Source: Ferrovibrio sp.
Lineage (GTDB): Bacteria; Pseudomonadota; Alphaproteobacteria; Ferrovibrionales; Ferrovibrionaceae
Direction: 5' to 3'
Assembly: GCF_017994015.1 (NCBI RefSeq)
Contig: NZ_JAGOLP010000005.1
Coordinates: 1-64,000, forward strand
DNA: 64,000 nucleotides
Of this stretch, positions 45,420 through 54,038 are shown in pieces; position 1 is the stretch's first letter; every line of letters starts with the position of its first letter. Both the position numbers and the translations under genes were made by a program. The notes beneath the pieces were generated by a model. It ran no database searches, was not told where the DNA came from, and worked only from the letters and a program-made list of their open reading frames with translations.

Positions 45420-47333
45420 ATGTGCGGCATAGCCGGCCTGCTCTATCCTGATCGTAACGCGGAGCATCTGCGCGCCATCGTGGCGGCGATGACTGCCAGC
45501 CTGCGCCATCGCGGCCCGGATGATGGCGATGTGTGGGTGGATGCCGGCATTGCCCTGGGCCAGCGCCGGCTCAGCATCATCGACCTGTCGCCGCTGGGTC
45601 GGCAGCCAATGGCCTCGGCCTCAGGCCGCTATATGCTGACCTATAACGGCGAAATCTATAATTTCCAGGCGCTGCGGCGCGAACTGGAAGCCCTGGGCGC
45701 CCGGTTTCGTGGCCATTCCGATACCGAAGTGATGCTGGCCGGCATTGAGGCCTGGGGCCTGGAGCCGTGCCTGCACCGGCTGCACGGCATGTTCGCCCTG
45801 GCGCTGTGGGACCATCATGAGCAGAGCCTGACCCTGGCGCGTGACCGCATCGGCATCAAGCCGCTTTACTGGTGCGCCCATGGCCGCGACGGGCTGGCCT
45901 TTGCTTCCGAACCGCGCGCCTTTACCACCCTGCCCGGCTGGCAGCGCCGGCTGAACCCGGAAGCGGCAGCGGCCTTCCTGCGCTTCAACTATATCCCAAC
46001 CCCGCTGTCGATCTGGCAGGGCCTGCACAAGCTGCCGCCGGGCGGCCTGCTGGTGAAACGCCCGGGCCAGCCCGCCGCCGAAAGCCGCTATTGGCACCTG
46101 GCCGATGCGGTGGCCGCCGAGCCGCGCTTTGATAATGAGGCCGAGGCCGAGGCCGAACAGCAGCTTTACGAATTACTGCGCAGCACCGTGCGCGACCACA
46201 TGATTGCCGATGTGCCGCTGGGCGCCTTTCTTTCCGGCGGCATCGATAGCAGCCTGGTGGCGGCGCTGATGCAGGCCGAGGCCAGCCGCCCGGTGAAAAC
46301 CTTCACCATCGGCTATGCCGAGGCCGGCTATGATGAATCCGATGCCGCCGCCGCCGTGGCGCGGCATCTCGGCTGTGATCACACCACCCTTAGGGTGACA
46401 CCGGCCGAAGCCCTGCAAGTGATTCCCGGCTTGCCGGAAATCTATGACGAACCCTTTGCCGATGCCTCGCAAATCCCGACCTATCTGGTGGCGCGGCTGA
46501 CCCGCCGGCATGTCACGGTGGCGCTTTCCGGCGATGGCGGCGACGAAGGCTTTGCCGGCTATAACCGCCATGTGATGGCGCCGCGCTGGCAGAATTACGC
46601 CACCTGGCCCGGTGCCCTGCGTCATGGCCTGGCCGGCAGCCTGCGCCTGCTGGCGCCACGGCAATGGGAAGCGCTGGCCCGGCTGCTGCCGGCGGCCTTG
46701 CGCCCGCCGCAACTGGGCGAAAAGCTGCACAAGCTGGCCGGCACCCTGGGCGCCGAAACGCTGGAGCAATATTACCGCCCGCTGGTGGAGCAATGGCCCG
46801 ATGCCGCCGCCCTGCTGCTGGACCCGACCGCGCCGCCAGCCCTGCCGCCGCAGCGCGACCGTGAAGACATCGTGGGTTATCTGCAACGGCTGGATGCCGA
46901 AAGTTACCTGCATGACGATGTGCTGACCAAGGTGGACCGCGCCACCATGGCGGTGGCGCTGGAAGCCCGCGTGCCGTTGCTGGATCATCGTGTCTTGAGC
47001 TTTGGCCTGGCCCTGCCCACGGCGTTCAAACTGCGCCATGGCCGGGGCAAGCATATGCTGCGCCGCCTGCTGGCGCGCCATGTGCCGCCAGAACTGACGG
47101 ATCGCCCCAAAAGCGGCTTTGCGGTGCCGATTGGCGACTGGCTGCGTGGCCCCTTGCGTGACTGGGCCGAGGATCTGCTCAGCCCGGCGGCCTTGGCTGA
47201 AACCGGCCTGCTGCTGCCCGATCCGATCCGCCGGGCCTGGGCCGAACATCAAAGCGGCCGCGCCAACCGGCAATATGGCCTATGGGGCGTGCTGATGCTG
47301 CAAGCCTGGCAGCGCCACTGGTTGAAACAATGA
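45420..47333 (+). CDS. asnB: asparagine synthase (glutamine-hydrolysing)
   Basis: A 637-residue two-domain enzyme. N-terminal class II amidotransferase domain starts with the catalytic Cys2 (MCGIAGLLYP) and contains RHRGPDD and YNGEIYN. C-terminal synthetase domain has the PP-loop (AFLSGGIDSSLVAALMQ) and VALSGDGGDEGFAGYNRH. Asparagine synthesis is likely; some homologues amidate cell-surface sugars or peptides. The downstream Kdo transferase gene overlaps by 4 bp, so a cell-envelope role is possible. Confidence 0.93.
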   Translation: MCGIAGLLYPDRNAEHLRAIVAAMTASLRHRGPDDGDVWVDAGIALGQRRLSIIDLSPLGRQPMASASGRYMLTYNGEIYNFQALRRELEALGARFRGHSDTEVMLAGIEAWGLEPCLHRLHGMFALALWDHHEQSLTLARDRIGIKPLYWCAHGRDGLAFASEPRAFTTLPGWQRRLNPEAAAAFLRFNYIPTPLSIWQGLHKLPPGGLLVKRPGQPAAESRYWHLADAVAAEPRFDNEAEAEAEQQLYELLRSTVRDHMIADVPLGAFLSGGIDSSLVAALMQAEASRPVKTFTIGYAEAGYDESDAAAAVARHLGCDHTTLRVTPAEALQVIPGLPEIYDEPFADASQIPTYLVARLTRRHVTVALSGDGGDEGFAGYNRHVMAPRWQNYATWPGALRHGLAGSLRLLAPRQWEALARLLPAALRPPQLGEKLHKLAGTLGAETLEQYYRPLVEQWPDAAALLLDPTAPPALPPQRDREDIVGYLQRLDAESYLHDDVLTKVDRATMAVALEARVPLLDHRVLSFGLALPTAFKLRHGRGKHMLRRLLARHVPPELTDRPKSGFAVPIGDWLRGPLRDWAEDLLSPAALAETGLLLPDPIRRAWAEHQSGRANRQYGLWGVLMLQAWQRHWLKQ

Positions 47334-48628
47334 GCCAGGCGGCGCCGGATTGGCGCGCCGGCCTGTGGCGCGGCATCGGCCATGTTATCGCCCCCGGCAT
47401 CCGGCTGTGGCTGCAACGTCGCGTGGCGCGTGGCAAGGAAGATGCGGCCCGGCTGCCGGAACGCTTTGGCAGCGCCAGCCTGCCGCGCCCAGCCGGCCGG
47501 CTGATCTGGAGCCATGCCGCCAGTGTGGGCGAAGCGATGGCCTTGCTGCCGCTGCTGGAAAGGCTGCAAACAACCCAGCCCGGGCTGACGCTGCTGCTCA
47601 CCACCGGCACAGTAACCTCGGCAGCTTTGGTGGCGGCGCGGGCACCGGGATTGCTGCATCAATTCCTGCCGGTGGACCTGCCCGGGCCGGTGGATGCCTT
47701 CCTGAACCATTGGCGCCCGGATCTGGTGCTGTGGAGCGAAAGCGAATTATGGCCCGGGCTGCTGGGCAATCTGGCGCAACGCGGCATTCCGGCGCTGCTG
47801 CTGAACGGCCGGCTATCGGAACGCTCGGCGCGGCGCTGGGCCAGGCTGCCCGGCACGGCGCGCTGGCTGCTCGGTGCCTTCGAGACCATCTACGCCCAGA
47901 GCGCCGCCGATGGCGAGCGTTTCCGCCAACTCGGCGCCCGTGATGTGCGCTGTATCGGCAATCTGAAACAGGCCGCGCCGCCGCTGCCGGCTGACGTGGC
48001 GCAGCTTGCCGACTTGCAGGCAACACTGGCGCAACGGCCACGCTGGCTGATGGCCAGCACCCATCCCGGCGATGAAGCCGCCATCATCACCATCCAGCGC
48101 CAGCTGGCAGCGCAGATTCCCGATCTGCTGGGCCTGATCGTGCCACGCCATCCCGAACGCGGCGCTGCCCTGGCCGAAACGCTGCGCGGCGCCGGCTTCC
48201 GCGTCAGCCGTCGCTCAGCCGGCGAAGCCATCACGGCGGATACGCAGATACATATCGCCGATACGCTGGGCGAACTTGGCCTGTGGTATCGGCTTTGCCC
48301 GGTCGTTGTGATGGGCGGCTCGCTGATCCCGCATGGCGGCCAGAATCCGCTGGAGCCGGCCCGGCTGGGTGCTGCGGTATTGTTCGGCCCGCATATGTTC
48401 AATTTTGCGGAACTGAGCGCCGACCTGCTGCAACGCCAGGCCGCCTTGCAGGCCGAGGATGCGGCCGGCATTGCTGCCGGTCTGGCTGAACTGCTGGGCA
48501 ATCCTGCAAAGCTGCAAGCCATGGGCGCAGCCGGCCGCGCCTATGCCAGCGAGCGCCGCGCGGTGCTGGATGAGATCGAGGCCGCCGTGCTGCAACGGCT
48601 GGAAATCAAAAAAGCGGAGGAAGCCTGA
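47330..48628 (+). CDS. waaA: 3-deoxy-D-manno-octulosonic acid transferase
   Basis: Inner-membrane glycosyltransferase that adds Kdo to lipid IVA in LPS synthesis. The 432-residue product starts at ATG 47330, overlapping asnB as ATGA. The N-terminal region carries the catalytic Glu68 in SHAASVGEAM, followed by LLTTGTVTSAAL and DLVLWSESELWPGLL. The C-terminal GT domain contains GGSLIPHGGQNPLEPA. Its presence shows that the organism makes LPS with Kdo. Confidence 0.95.
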   Translation: MSQAAPDWRAGLWRGIGHVIAPGIRLWLQRRVARGKEDAARLPERFGSASLPRPAGRLIWSHAASVGEAMALLPLLERLQTTQPGLTLLLTTGTVTSAALVAARAPGLLHQFLPVDLPGPVDAFLNHWRPDLVLWSESELWPGLLGNLAQRGIPALLLNGRLSERSARRWARLPGTARWLLGAFETIYAQSAADGERFRQLGARDVRCIGNLKQAAPPLPADVAQLADLQATLAQRPRWLMASTHPGDEAAIITIQRQLAAQIPDLLGLIVPRHPERGAALAETLRGAGFRVSRRSAGEAITADTQIHIADTLGELGLWYRLCPVVVMGGSLIPHGGQNPLEPARLGAAVLFGPHMFNFAELSADLLQRQAALQAEDAAGIAAGLAELLGNPAKLQAMGAAGRAYASERRAVLDEIEAAVLQRLEIKKAEEA

Positions 48629-48629
48629 C

Positions 48630-49109
48630 ATGACCGAGACAGCCGATTTCATTGCCCTGCTGGAGCGTTTTTCCGACACCGTGCGGCGCCAGGATGTGGC
48701 CGCCTTCACGGATTTGTTTACGCCGGATGCCTATTACGACGATGTGTTTTATGGCCGCCATGAAGGCCGCGCTGCCATCGGCGCGATGCTGGAGAAATTC
48801 TTCAACGATGGCGCTGATTTTGAATGGGAGATGCATGAGCCGGTGGCGGCCAACGGCATCGGCTACACCCATTGGGATTTCAGCTTCACCTCCCGGAAGA
48901 CGCCGAATGACGGCAAGCGGGTGCTGATGACCGGCGCCAGCCGCTTCCGCCTGACGAGCGGCAAGATCTCCGCCTATAACGAATGGTGCTACCAGGCCAG
49001 CTGCCTGGTGGGCATCGGCGTGCCGGCCGCCGCGCTGGAAAAATCCCTGCTGCGCCAGGATGCGGCTTTCCGCGCCGCCGCCGACCCGATCAAGCACCGC
49101 TTGCGCTAA
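48630..49109 (+). CDS. NTF2-like (SnoaL-type) protein, unknown function
   Basis: A 159-residue cone-shaped NTF2-like domain protein started at ATG 48630, with GGAGG 9 nt upstream and 1 bp after the waaA stop. It begins FIALLERFSDTVRRQDVAAFTDLFTPDAYYDDVFYGRHEG, the pattern of SnoaL/NTF2 proteins, and continues WEMHEPVAANGIGYTHWDFSF. Such proteins may be isomerases, hydrolases or ligand binders. It precedes the CoA-transferase genes and could act in the same pathway. Confidence 0.75.
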   Translation: MTETADFIALLERFSDTVRRQDVAAFTDLFTPDAYYDDVFYGRHEGRAAIGAMLEKFFNDGADFEWEMHEPVAANGIGYTHWDFSFTSRKTPNDGKRVLMTGASRFRLTSGKISAYNEWCYQASCLVGIGVPAAALEKSLLRQDAAFRAAADPIKHRLR

Positions 49110-49155
49110 ACCATCAGCGGCGCGACAATCGCGGCATAAAGCAGGAGGAAGACCC

Positions 49156-49968
49156 ATGAATGCGGATGAACTGGCCGCCCTGATCCCGGATGGCGCCAAG
49201 ATTGCCGTGCCGCCGGATTATTCCGGCGTGGCGATGGAACTGACCCGCGCCATGATCCGGCGCGGCATCCGCGATCTGCATGTGGTGGGCGTGCCGGTTA
49301 CCGGCCTGCAAACCGAAATGCTGATTGGCGCCGGCGCCGTGCGCGTGCTGGAAACCTCGGCGGTGACGTTGGGCGAATATGGCACCGCCCATCGCTTCAT
49401 CTCGGCATTGAAGCGCAAGCAGTTCCAGATGCTGGACGCCACCTGCCCGGCGATTCATGCCGCGATCCAGGCCGCCGGCAAGGGTATTCCGTTCATGCCG
49501 CTGCGCGGCATGCTGGGCACAGATCTGCTCAAGCATCGCCCGGATTGGCAGGTGATGCAGAATCCGTTTAATGCCGAGGCCGATCCGATTGTGCTGCTGC
49601 CGGCAATCCGGCCGGATTTTGCCCTGTTCCATGCCCCCTATGCCGACCGTAACGGCAATGTGTTCATCGGCCGGCGGCGCGAATTGGTCGCCATGGCCCA
49701 TGCAGCCCGTCAGGCGCTGATTACAGTAGAGGAAATCCGCGATATCGACCTGCTGGCCAACGAGGAAACCGCTGCCGGCACGCTGACCGGCGCCTATATC
49801 GGCGGCATCGCTGTGGCACCGCGCGGCGCTTGGCCGGTTAATCTGTGGAATATCTACGGCCATGACGAAGCGCATATCACGCGCTATTGCGAACTGGCCC
49901 GCAGCGAGGCCGGCTTCGCGCAGTATCTGGGCGAATTTGTGCAAGCCAAACAAGCAGCGGCGGAGTGA
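49156..49968 (+). CDS. CoA-transferase family subunit A
   Basis: A 270-residue type I CoA-transferase alpha subunit started at ATG 49156, with AGGAGGAA 5-6 nt upstream. It contains the GA-rich CoA-binding motifs GVAMELTRAMIRRGIRDLHVVGVP and QTEMLIGAGAVRVLETSAVTLG, close to glutaconate CoA-transferase A. The partner subunit follows 4 bp downstream. It may transfer CoA between organic acids, or act like IpdA in ring-opening hydrolysis; the sequence does not settle which. Confidence 0.85.
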   Translation: MNADELAALIPDGAKIAVPPDYSGVAMELTRAMIRRGIRDLHVVGVPVTGLQTEMLIGAGAVRVLETSAVTLGEYGTAHRFISALKRKQFQMLDATCPAIHAAIQAAGKGIPFMPLRGMLGTDLLKHRPDWQVMQNPFNAEADPIVLLPAIRPDFALFHAPYADRNGNVFIGRRRELVAMAHAARQALITVEEIRDIDLLANEETAAGTLTGAYIGGIAVAPRGAWPVNLWNIYGHDEAHITRYCELARSEAGFAQYLGEFVQAKQAAAE

Positions 49969-49972
49969 TGTG

Positions 49973-50722
49973 ATGAGCGACTTTCCCTTCCGCCCACAGG
50001 AATTGCTGATCCACACCATCGCCCGGCTGCTGGCCGGCTGCCGCCTGATCGCCACCGGCTCGTCCTCGCCGATCCCGGGCGCCGGCGCATTGCTGGCGCG
50101 GGCGCAATCGGGCGGGCAGATGCGGGTGAATGTACTGGGCAGTATCCGCAATGATTTTTTCTGCGATGGCGGTGTCGAATTATTTGACATCGCGGCGCAG
50201 GGCCGCCTGGAGGCGTTTTTCCTCGGCGGCGGTCAGATTGATGGCGAGGCCAATATCAATCTGGTGGGCGCTGGCGGCGATTATCCGCAAACCGATGTAC
50301 GCTGGCCCGGTTCATTTGGCTCGGCCTATCTGTATTATCTGGTGCCGCGCGTGATCCTGTTCCGCGAGGAACATAGCCGCCGCGTGCTGGTGCCGAAGGT
50401 GGATTTTGTCTCCTCCGCCGGCCCGAAAAATGACGGCACCTATCGCCCCGGCGGCCCGATTGGGCTGCTGACCAATCTATGCTGGTTCTCGTTTGACCGC
50501 ACGCGGCGGCGTTTCACTCTTGAAACCGTGCATCCGGGCCATAGTTTGGAAGAGGTGCGCGACAATACCGGTTTTGACTTTGACTGCCCCGCCTCGGTGC
50601 CGGCCACACCGGCGCCGGATGCTGCCACGCTGGCGCTGATGCGCGGCCGCATCGCGCGCGAACTGGCCGAAACCTATCCGCGCTTTGTGGCGCGTATCTT
50701 CCCCGAGGCCCTGGCGGCATGA
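49973..50722 (+). CDS. CoA-transferase family subunit B
   Basis: A 249-residue beta subunit that pairs with the gene above. The N-terminal segment LIHTIARLLAGCRLIATGSSSPIPGAGALLARAQ occupies the place where canonical transferases carry an acidic E-x-G active-site motif, which I do not see. IpdB-type hydrolases also lack this Glu. RVLVPKVDFVSSAGPKNDGTYRPGGP and GFDFDCPASVPATPAP are family features. Whether the enzyme is a transferase or a hydrolase is open. Confidence 0.83.
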   Translation: MSDFPFRPQELLIHTIARLLAGCRLIATGSSSPIPGAGALLARAQSGGQMRVNVLGSIRNDFFCDGGVELFDIAAQGRLEAFFLGGGQIDGEANINLVGAGGDYPQTDVRWPGSFGSAYLYYLVPRVILFREEHSRRVLVPKVDFVSSAGPKNDGTYRPGGPIGLLTNLCWFSFDRTRRRFTLETVHPGHSLEEVRDNTGFDFDCPASVPATPAPDAATLALMRGRIARELAETYPRFVARIFPEALAA

Positions 50723-50735
50723 CAGGATTGACTGG

Positions 50736-51485
50736 ATGAAAAAAGCGCTGCTCCTGCTGCTGGCCCTGGTGCTGCTGCCGCTTGGCGTCAGCGGCGCGCA
50801 GGTGGCGCTGACGGAGCGGCCGCATTGGTCGGTGGCGCGCAGTGACAGCACGGCGCTGGCCCCCGATCCGGCGCGCACGCCGGAAGCCGTGATCCAGGTT
50901 TATGCCGCGCGGCTCTGGGGCTGGCGCGGCGCGCTGGGTGTGCATAGCTGGATCGCCTTCAAGCCGGCCGGGGCCGCCACTTATGAGCGGTATGAAGTGG
51001 TGCGCTGGAGCAACCCGGTGGTGCGTCAGCGCCAGGGCCAGCCGGATACGCGCTGGGCCGGCAACGAGCCGGAATTGCTGCTTGACCGGCGCGGCGCAGA
51101 AGCCGCACGGCTGATCCCGCAGATTCGCGCCGCCATCGCCAGTTATCCCCATGCCGACGAATATGTGATCTGGCCGGGGCCGAATTCCAACAGCTTCATC
51201 GCCCATATCGGCCGCAGCGTGCCCGAACTGGGCCTGCAATTGCCGCCCACCGCCATCGGCAAGGATTACTTGTCCGATGGTGCGCTGATCGGCCCGCCAC
51301 CCAGCGGCACAGGCGTGCAGGTTTCGCTTTATGGCTTGATTGGCGCGGCCTTGGCGCCGCGTGAGGGTATCGAACTGCACCTGCTTGGCCTGACGCTGGG
51401 CATCGACCTGCTGCGCCCGGCCCTGAAATTGCCCGGCATCGGCCGTGTCGGTCTGCCGGCCATGAGGCACGTGCCGAATGACTGA
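50736..51485 (+). CDS. DUF3750 domain protein, exported
   Basis: A 249-residue protein from ATG 50736, 13 bp after the CoA-transferase. An N-terminal hydrophobic segment (KKALLLLLALVLLPLGVSGAQVA) is a signal peptide or anchor. The conserved block is W-I-A-F-K-P-A-G-A (HSWIAFKPAG), then RAAIASYPHADEYVIWPGPNSNSFIAHIGR and LQLPPTAIGKDYL, which defines DUF3750. Role unknown; the His/Asn/Ser residues in WPGPNSNSFIAH look catalytic or ligand-binding. Confidence 0.85.
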   Translation: MKKALLLLLALVLLPLGVSGAQVALTERPHWSVARSDSTALAPDPARTPEAVIQVYAARLWGWRGALGVHSWIAFKPAGAATYERYEVVRWSNPVVRQRQGQPDTRWAGNEPELLLDRRGAEAARLIPQIRAAIASYPHADEYVIWPGPNSNSFIAHIGRSVPELGLQLPPTAIGKDYLSDGALIGPPPSGTGVQVSLYGLIGAALAPREGIELHLLGLTLGIDLLRPALKLPGIGRVGLPAMRHVPND

Positions 51486-51623
51486 ACCTTACCTCACACC
51501 CGCGTTATTGAGCCGCCATTTGCCGCACCTGAATGTTACGCGGGCGGTTTCCGGGGCCATGCTAGCGTCTGCCCGCGTTCAACCCGAGCGCATGACGCTA
51601 ACCAATATGCAGGGAGTCTCCCG

Positions 51624-51893
51624 ATGAAAACCAATGCCCTTGTTGCTGCTTCCGCCCTGGCGGCAATCCTGACTGCCGGCCTTGCCTTGCAGGCCCCCAG
51701 CGCCGCGGCGCAGGATGCCAAAACCGAGAAATGCTATGGCGTGGCCAAGGCCGGCAAGAATGATTGCCAGACTGCCACCACCTCTTGCGCCGGCACTTCG
51801 AAGAAAGATCGCCAGGCCGATGCCTGGATCGCGGTGCCGGCCGGCACCTGCACCAAGTTATCTGGCGGCAGCCTGACCGCCGGCAAGGCCTGA
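51624..51893 (+). CDS. bufA: bufferin-type RiPP precursor (DUF2282 family)
   Basis: An 89-residue secreted peptide with AGGGAG about 8 nt upstream. It has a signal sequence (residues 1-29, hydrophobic core [13 protein letters not shown], end AAAQ) and a mature part with four cysteines: Cys37 (EKCYG), Cys48 (NDCQT), Cys55 (TSCAG) and Cys76 (GTCTK). This is the DUF2282/BufA1 pattern. Bufferins are modified by MNIO enzymes at cysteines and bind copper in the periplasm. The precursor-MNIO-partner-DoxX order follows immediately, which makes the call strong. Confidence 0.92.
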   Translation: MKTNALVAASALAAILTAGLALQAPSAAAQDAKTEKCYGVAKAGKNDCQTATTSCAGTSKKDRQADAWIAVPAGTCTKLSGGSLTAGKA

Positions 51894-51895
51894 CA

Positions 51896-52825
51896 ATGGT
51901 TCACGGCCCCGCCATGCCGATACCCGACAGCCGCAAGCCATTGCGGAGCGGGATCGGCTGGCGTGGGCCGCATCATGCCAGCCTGTTGCAGCAACGGCCG
52001 GCCGTGGGCTGGCTGGAAGTGCATGCCGAAAACTACATGGGCGGCGGTGCGCCGCTTCATTACCTGCGCGAGGCCAGAAAGGACTGGCCGGTGGCGCTGC
52101 ATGGTGTTGGCCTGGGCTTGGGCGGCGCAGAGCCACCCGATGCAGCGCATCTTGAGCGGCTGGCACGGCTGACAGCCGAGATTGAGCCCTTCCTGGTTTC
52201 CGAGCATCTAGCCTGGAGCCAAGTGGACGGGCGTTACTATAACGATCTGTTGCCGCTGCCCTATAACGAACAAAACCTGCTCACAACCTGCCGCAATGTG
52301 TCGATGGTGATGGACCGGCTGCAACAACCGATCCTGATCGAGAACCCGGCGACCTATCTGCGTTTCGCTGACAGCAGCATGTCGGAACTGGATTTCCTGT
52401 GCGAACTGGTGCAGCGCACCGGCTGCGGCCTGCTCTGCGATGTGAGCAACATCTATGTATCCAGCTTCAACCATATCGGCGCCGGGGTGGCCGCAACGGT
52501 GGCGGAAGCCTATCTCGATGCGCTGCCCAGCGCGGCAGTGCGCGAAATCCATCTTGCCGGCCATAGCGAGAGCGATGCCGATGGCCATGCCATCCTGATC
52601 GACGATCATGGCTCTATCGTGCCGGAGCCGGTCTGGCGGCTATACCGCCATGCCGTGGCGCGGTTTCCCCAGGCCGATACGCTGGTGGAATGGGATAGCG
52701 ACCTGCCGCCGCTGAGCGCCCTGGTGGCCGAGGCTGATCTGGCTGATCGCCATCGCGCCGCAGCCTTGGCCGCAGCTGGCATGGCCGCCACAGACGCGAC
52801 GGATGGCGATGAGCAGGCAGCTTGA
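51896..52825 (+). CDS. bufB: MNIO (DUF692) RiPP-modifying oxidase
   Basis: A 309-residue multinuclear non-heme iron enzyme, started 2 bp after bufA; ATG 51914 is an alternative start. TIM-barrel metal ligands are visible in VHAENYM, LHGVGLGLGG, SEHLAWS, LIENPATYL, CDVSNIYVSSFNH, EIHLAGHSE and VEWDSDLPPL, all conserved in DUF692. Characterised members oxidise precursor cysteines to thio-oxazole type groups. It should modify the adjacent four-Cys precursor together with the DUF2063 partner. Confidence 0.93.
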   Translation: MVHGPAMPIPDSRKPLRSGIGWRGPHHASLLQQRPAVGWLEVHAENYMGGGAPLHYLREARKDWPVALHGVGLGLGGAEPPDAAHLERLARLTAEIEPFLVSEHLAWSQVDGRYYNDLLPLPYNEQNLLTTCRNVSMVMDRLQQPILIENPATYLRFADSSMSELDFLCELVQRTGCGLLCDVSNIYVSSFNHIGAGVAATVAEAYLDALPSAAVREIHLAGHSESDADGHAILIDDHGSIVPEPVWRLYRHAVARFPQADTLVEWDSDLPPLSALVAEADLADRHRAAALAAAGMAATDATDGDEQAA

Positions 52826-53564
52826 ATTACAGCGCGACTTTGCCGCCGCTTTGGTGGGCCGGCCCAGCGCCATTGCGCCGCTGGTGGTGGATGATGCCAT
52901 CGGTGCCGCCGGCCGGCTGCAAATTTATGCCAACCATTTCCGCATCAGCCTGATTGAAGCACTTGCCGCTATTTTTCCGGTGACCCGCGCCTTGGTGGGC
53001 GAGGCTTTTTTTGCCCAGGTGGCGCGCGATTTTGTGTTGCGCCAGCCGCCACGCGATCCGCGCCTGTATTGTTATGGCGCCGGCTTTCCGACCATGCTGA
53101 AAGCACTGCCCAATCTGGCCGGCCATGCCTATATGCCCGATGTGGCAGCCTTCGAATGGGCTTTGAACGAAGCCTATCACGCCGAGGACACTGCCGCCTT
53201 TGGCCCCGAGGACATGACCGATCCGGCCCTGGTGGCAAGCCTGACCCTGGCATTGCAGCCTTCCGCGCGCCGGCTCGACACACCCTGGCCGGTGAGTGAA
53301 ATCTGGCAGGTGCACCAGCCTGAAGCACCCGCAGTGGAAAGCATCGACCTGAAGCAGGGCGGCGAGCAATTGCTGGTGTGGCGCGATGGCATCACGGTGT
53401 GCTGGCGCAAATTGCAGCCGGCCGAAGCCGCCTTGCTGGATGCCATGATGGCCGGTCAGCCGCTGGCCCAGGCAGCAGCCATCGCCGCCCAGGCCGGGCC
53501 ACTGGATTTCACCGCCAGCTTTGCCTGGTGCCTGGAGAGCGGTGTTTTTCGCCGCCCGTTATGA
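52803..53564 (+). CDS. bufC: MNIO partner protein (DUF2063, BufC/HvfC type)
   Basis: A 253-residue protein overlapping bufB by 23 bp. The N-terminal DUF2063 domain (LQRDFAAALVGRPS... RLQIYANHFRISLIEALAAIFPVTRALVGEAFF) is the RiPP-precursor recognition part that brings the substrate to the MNIO. A C-terminal domain contains DLKQGGEQLLVWRDG. It is required with BufB in studied systems. The length agrees with the family; ATG 52809 is an alternative start. Confidence 0.92.
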   Translation: MAMSRQLELQRDFAAALVGRPSAIAPLVVDDAIGAAGRLQIYANHFRISLIEALAAIFPVTRALVGEAFFAQVARDFVLRQPPRDPRLYCYGAGFPTMLKALPNLAGHAYMPDVAAFEWALNEAYHAEDTAAFGPEDMTDPALVASLTLALQPSARRLDTPWPVSEIWQVHQPEAPAVESIDLKQGGEQLLVWRDGITVCWRKLQPAEAALLDAMMAGQPLAQAAAIAAQAGPLDFTASFAWCLESGVFRRPL

Positions 53565-53577
53565 AAAGGAAAGCGCC

Positions 53578-54021
53578 ATGATCCACAGCCTGCGCGCCCT
53601 GCTGGACGCTTTTCCGCTTGCCCCCATCCAACTGATGCTGCGCCTGGGGATCGGGCTGCTATTCTGGCGCTCCGGCCTGACCAAGGTGGTGACCAACGAG
53701 GCCGGCGACCTGCCGGCCTTTCCGCCTGCTTTGGCCGCCGGCACAGTGGACCTGTTCACCACTGAATACAAAGTGCCGCTACTGCCGCCGGAACTGGCCG
53801 CCACCCTGGCCGCTAGCGGCGAGTTGGTGCTGCCGGTTTTCCTGGTGCTGGGCCTGTTTGGCCGTTTTGCCGCCGCCGGTCTGCTGGCGATGACCCTGGT
53901 GATCCAGTGGGTATATCCCAGCAACTGGGCCGAACATCTGTTCTGGGCCGGCGCCTTGCTGCTGATCCTGAGCCGCGGCCCGGGCACTCTGTCTCTCGAT
54001 GCGCTTATCTGGCGTCGCTGA
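53578..54021 (+). CDS. DoxX family membrane protein of the bufferin operon
   Basis: A 147-residue protein with about four membrane helices, from ATG 53578 with AAAAGGAAA upstream. The sequence IQLMLRLGIGLLFWRSGLTKV and ASGELVLPVFLVLGLFGRFAAAGLLAMTLVIQW is typical of DoxX. DoxX genes regularly accompany bufferin and related MNIO operons, where they may supply or accept electrons or pass quinol-linked redox power. It lies 13 bp after bufC and ends the operon. Confidence 0.9.
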   Translation: MIHSLRALLDAFPLAPIQLMLRLGIGLLFWRSGLTKVVTNEAGDLPAFPPALAAGTVDLFTTEYKVPLLPPELAATLAASGELVLPVFLVLGLFGRFAAAGLLAMTLVIQWVYPSNWAEHLFWAGALLLILSRGPGTLSLDALIWRR

Positions 54022-54038
54022 GCAGCGCCGAACCACAC

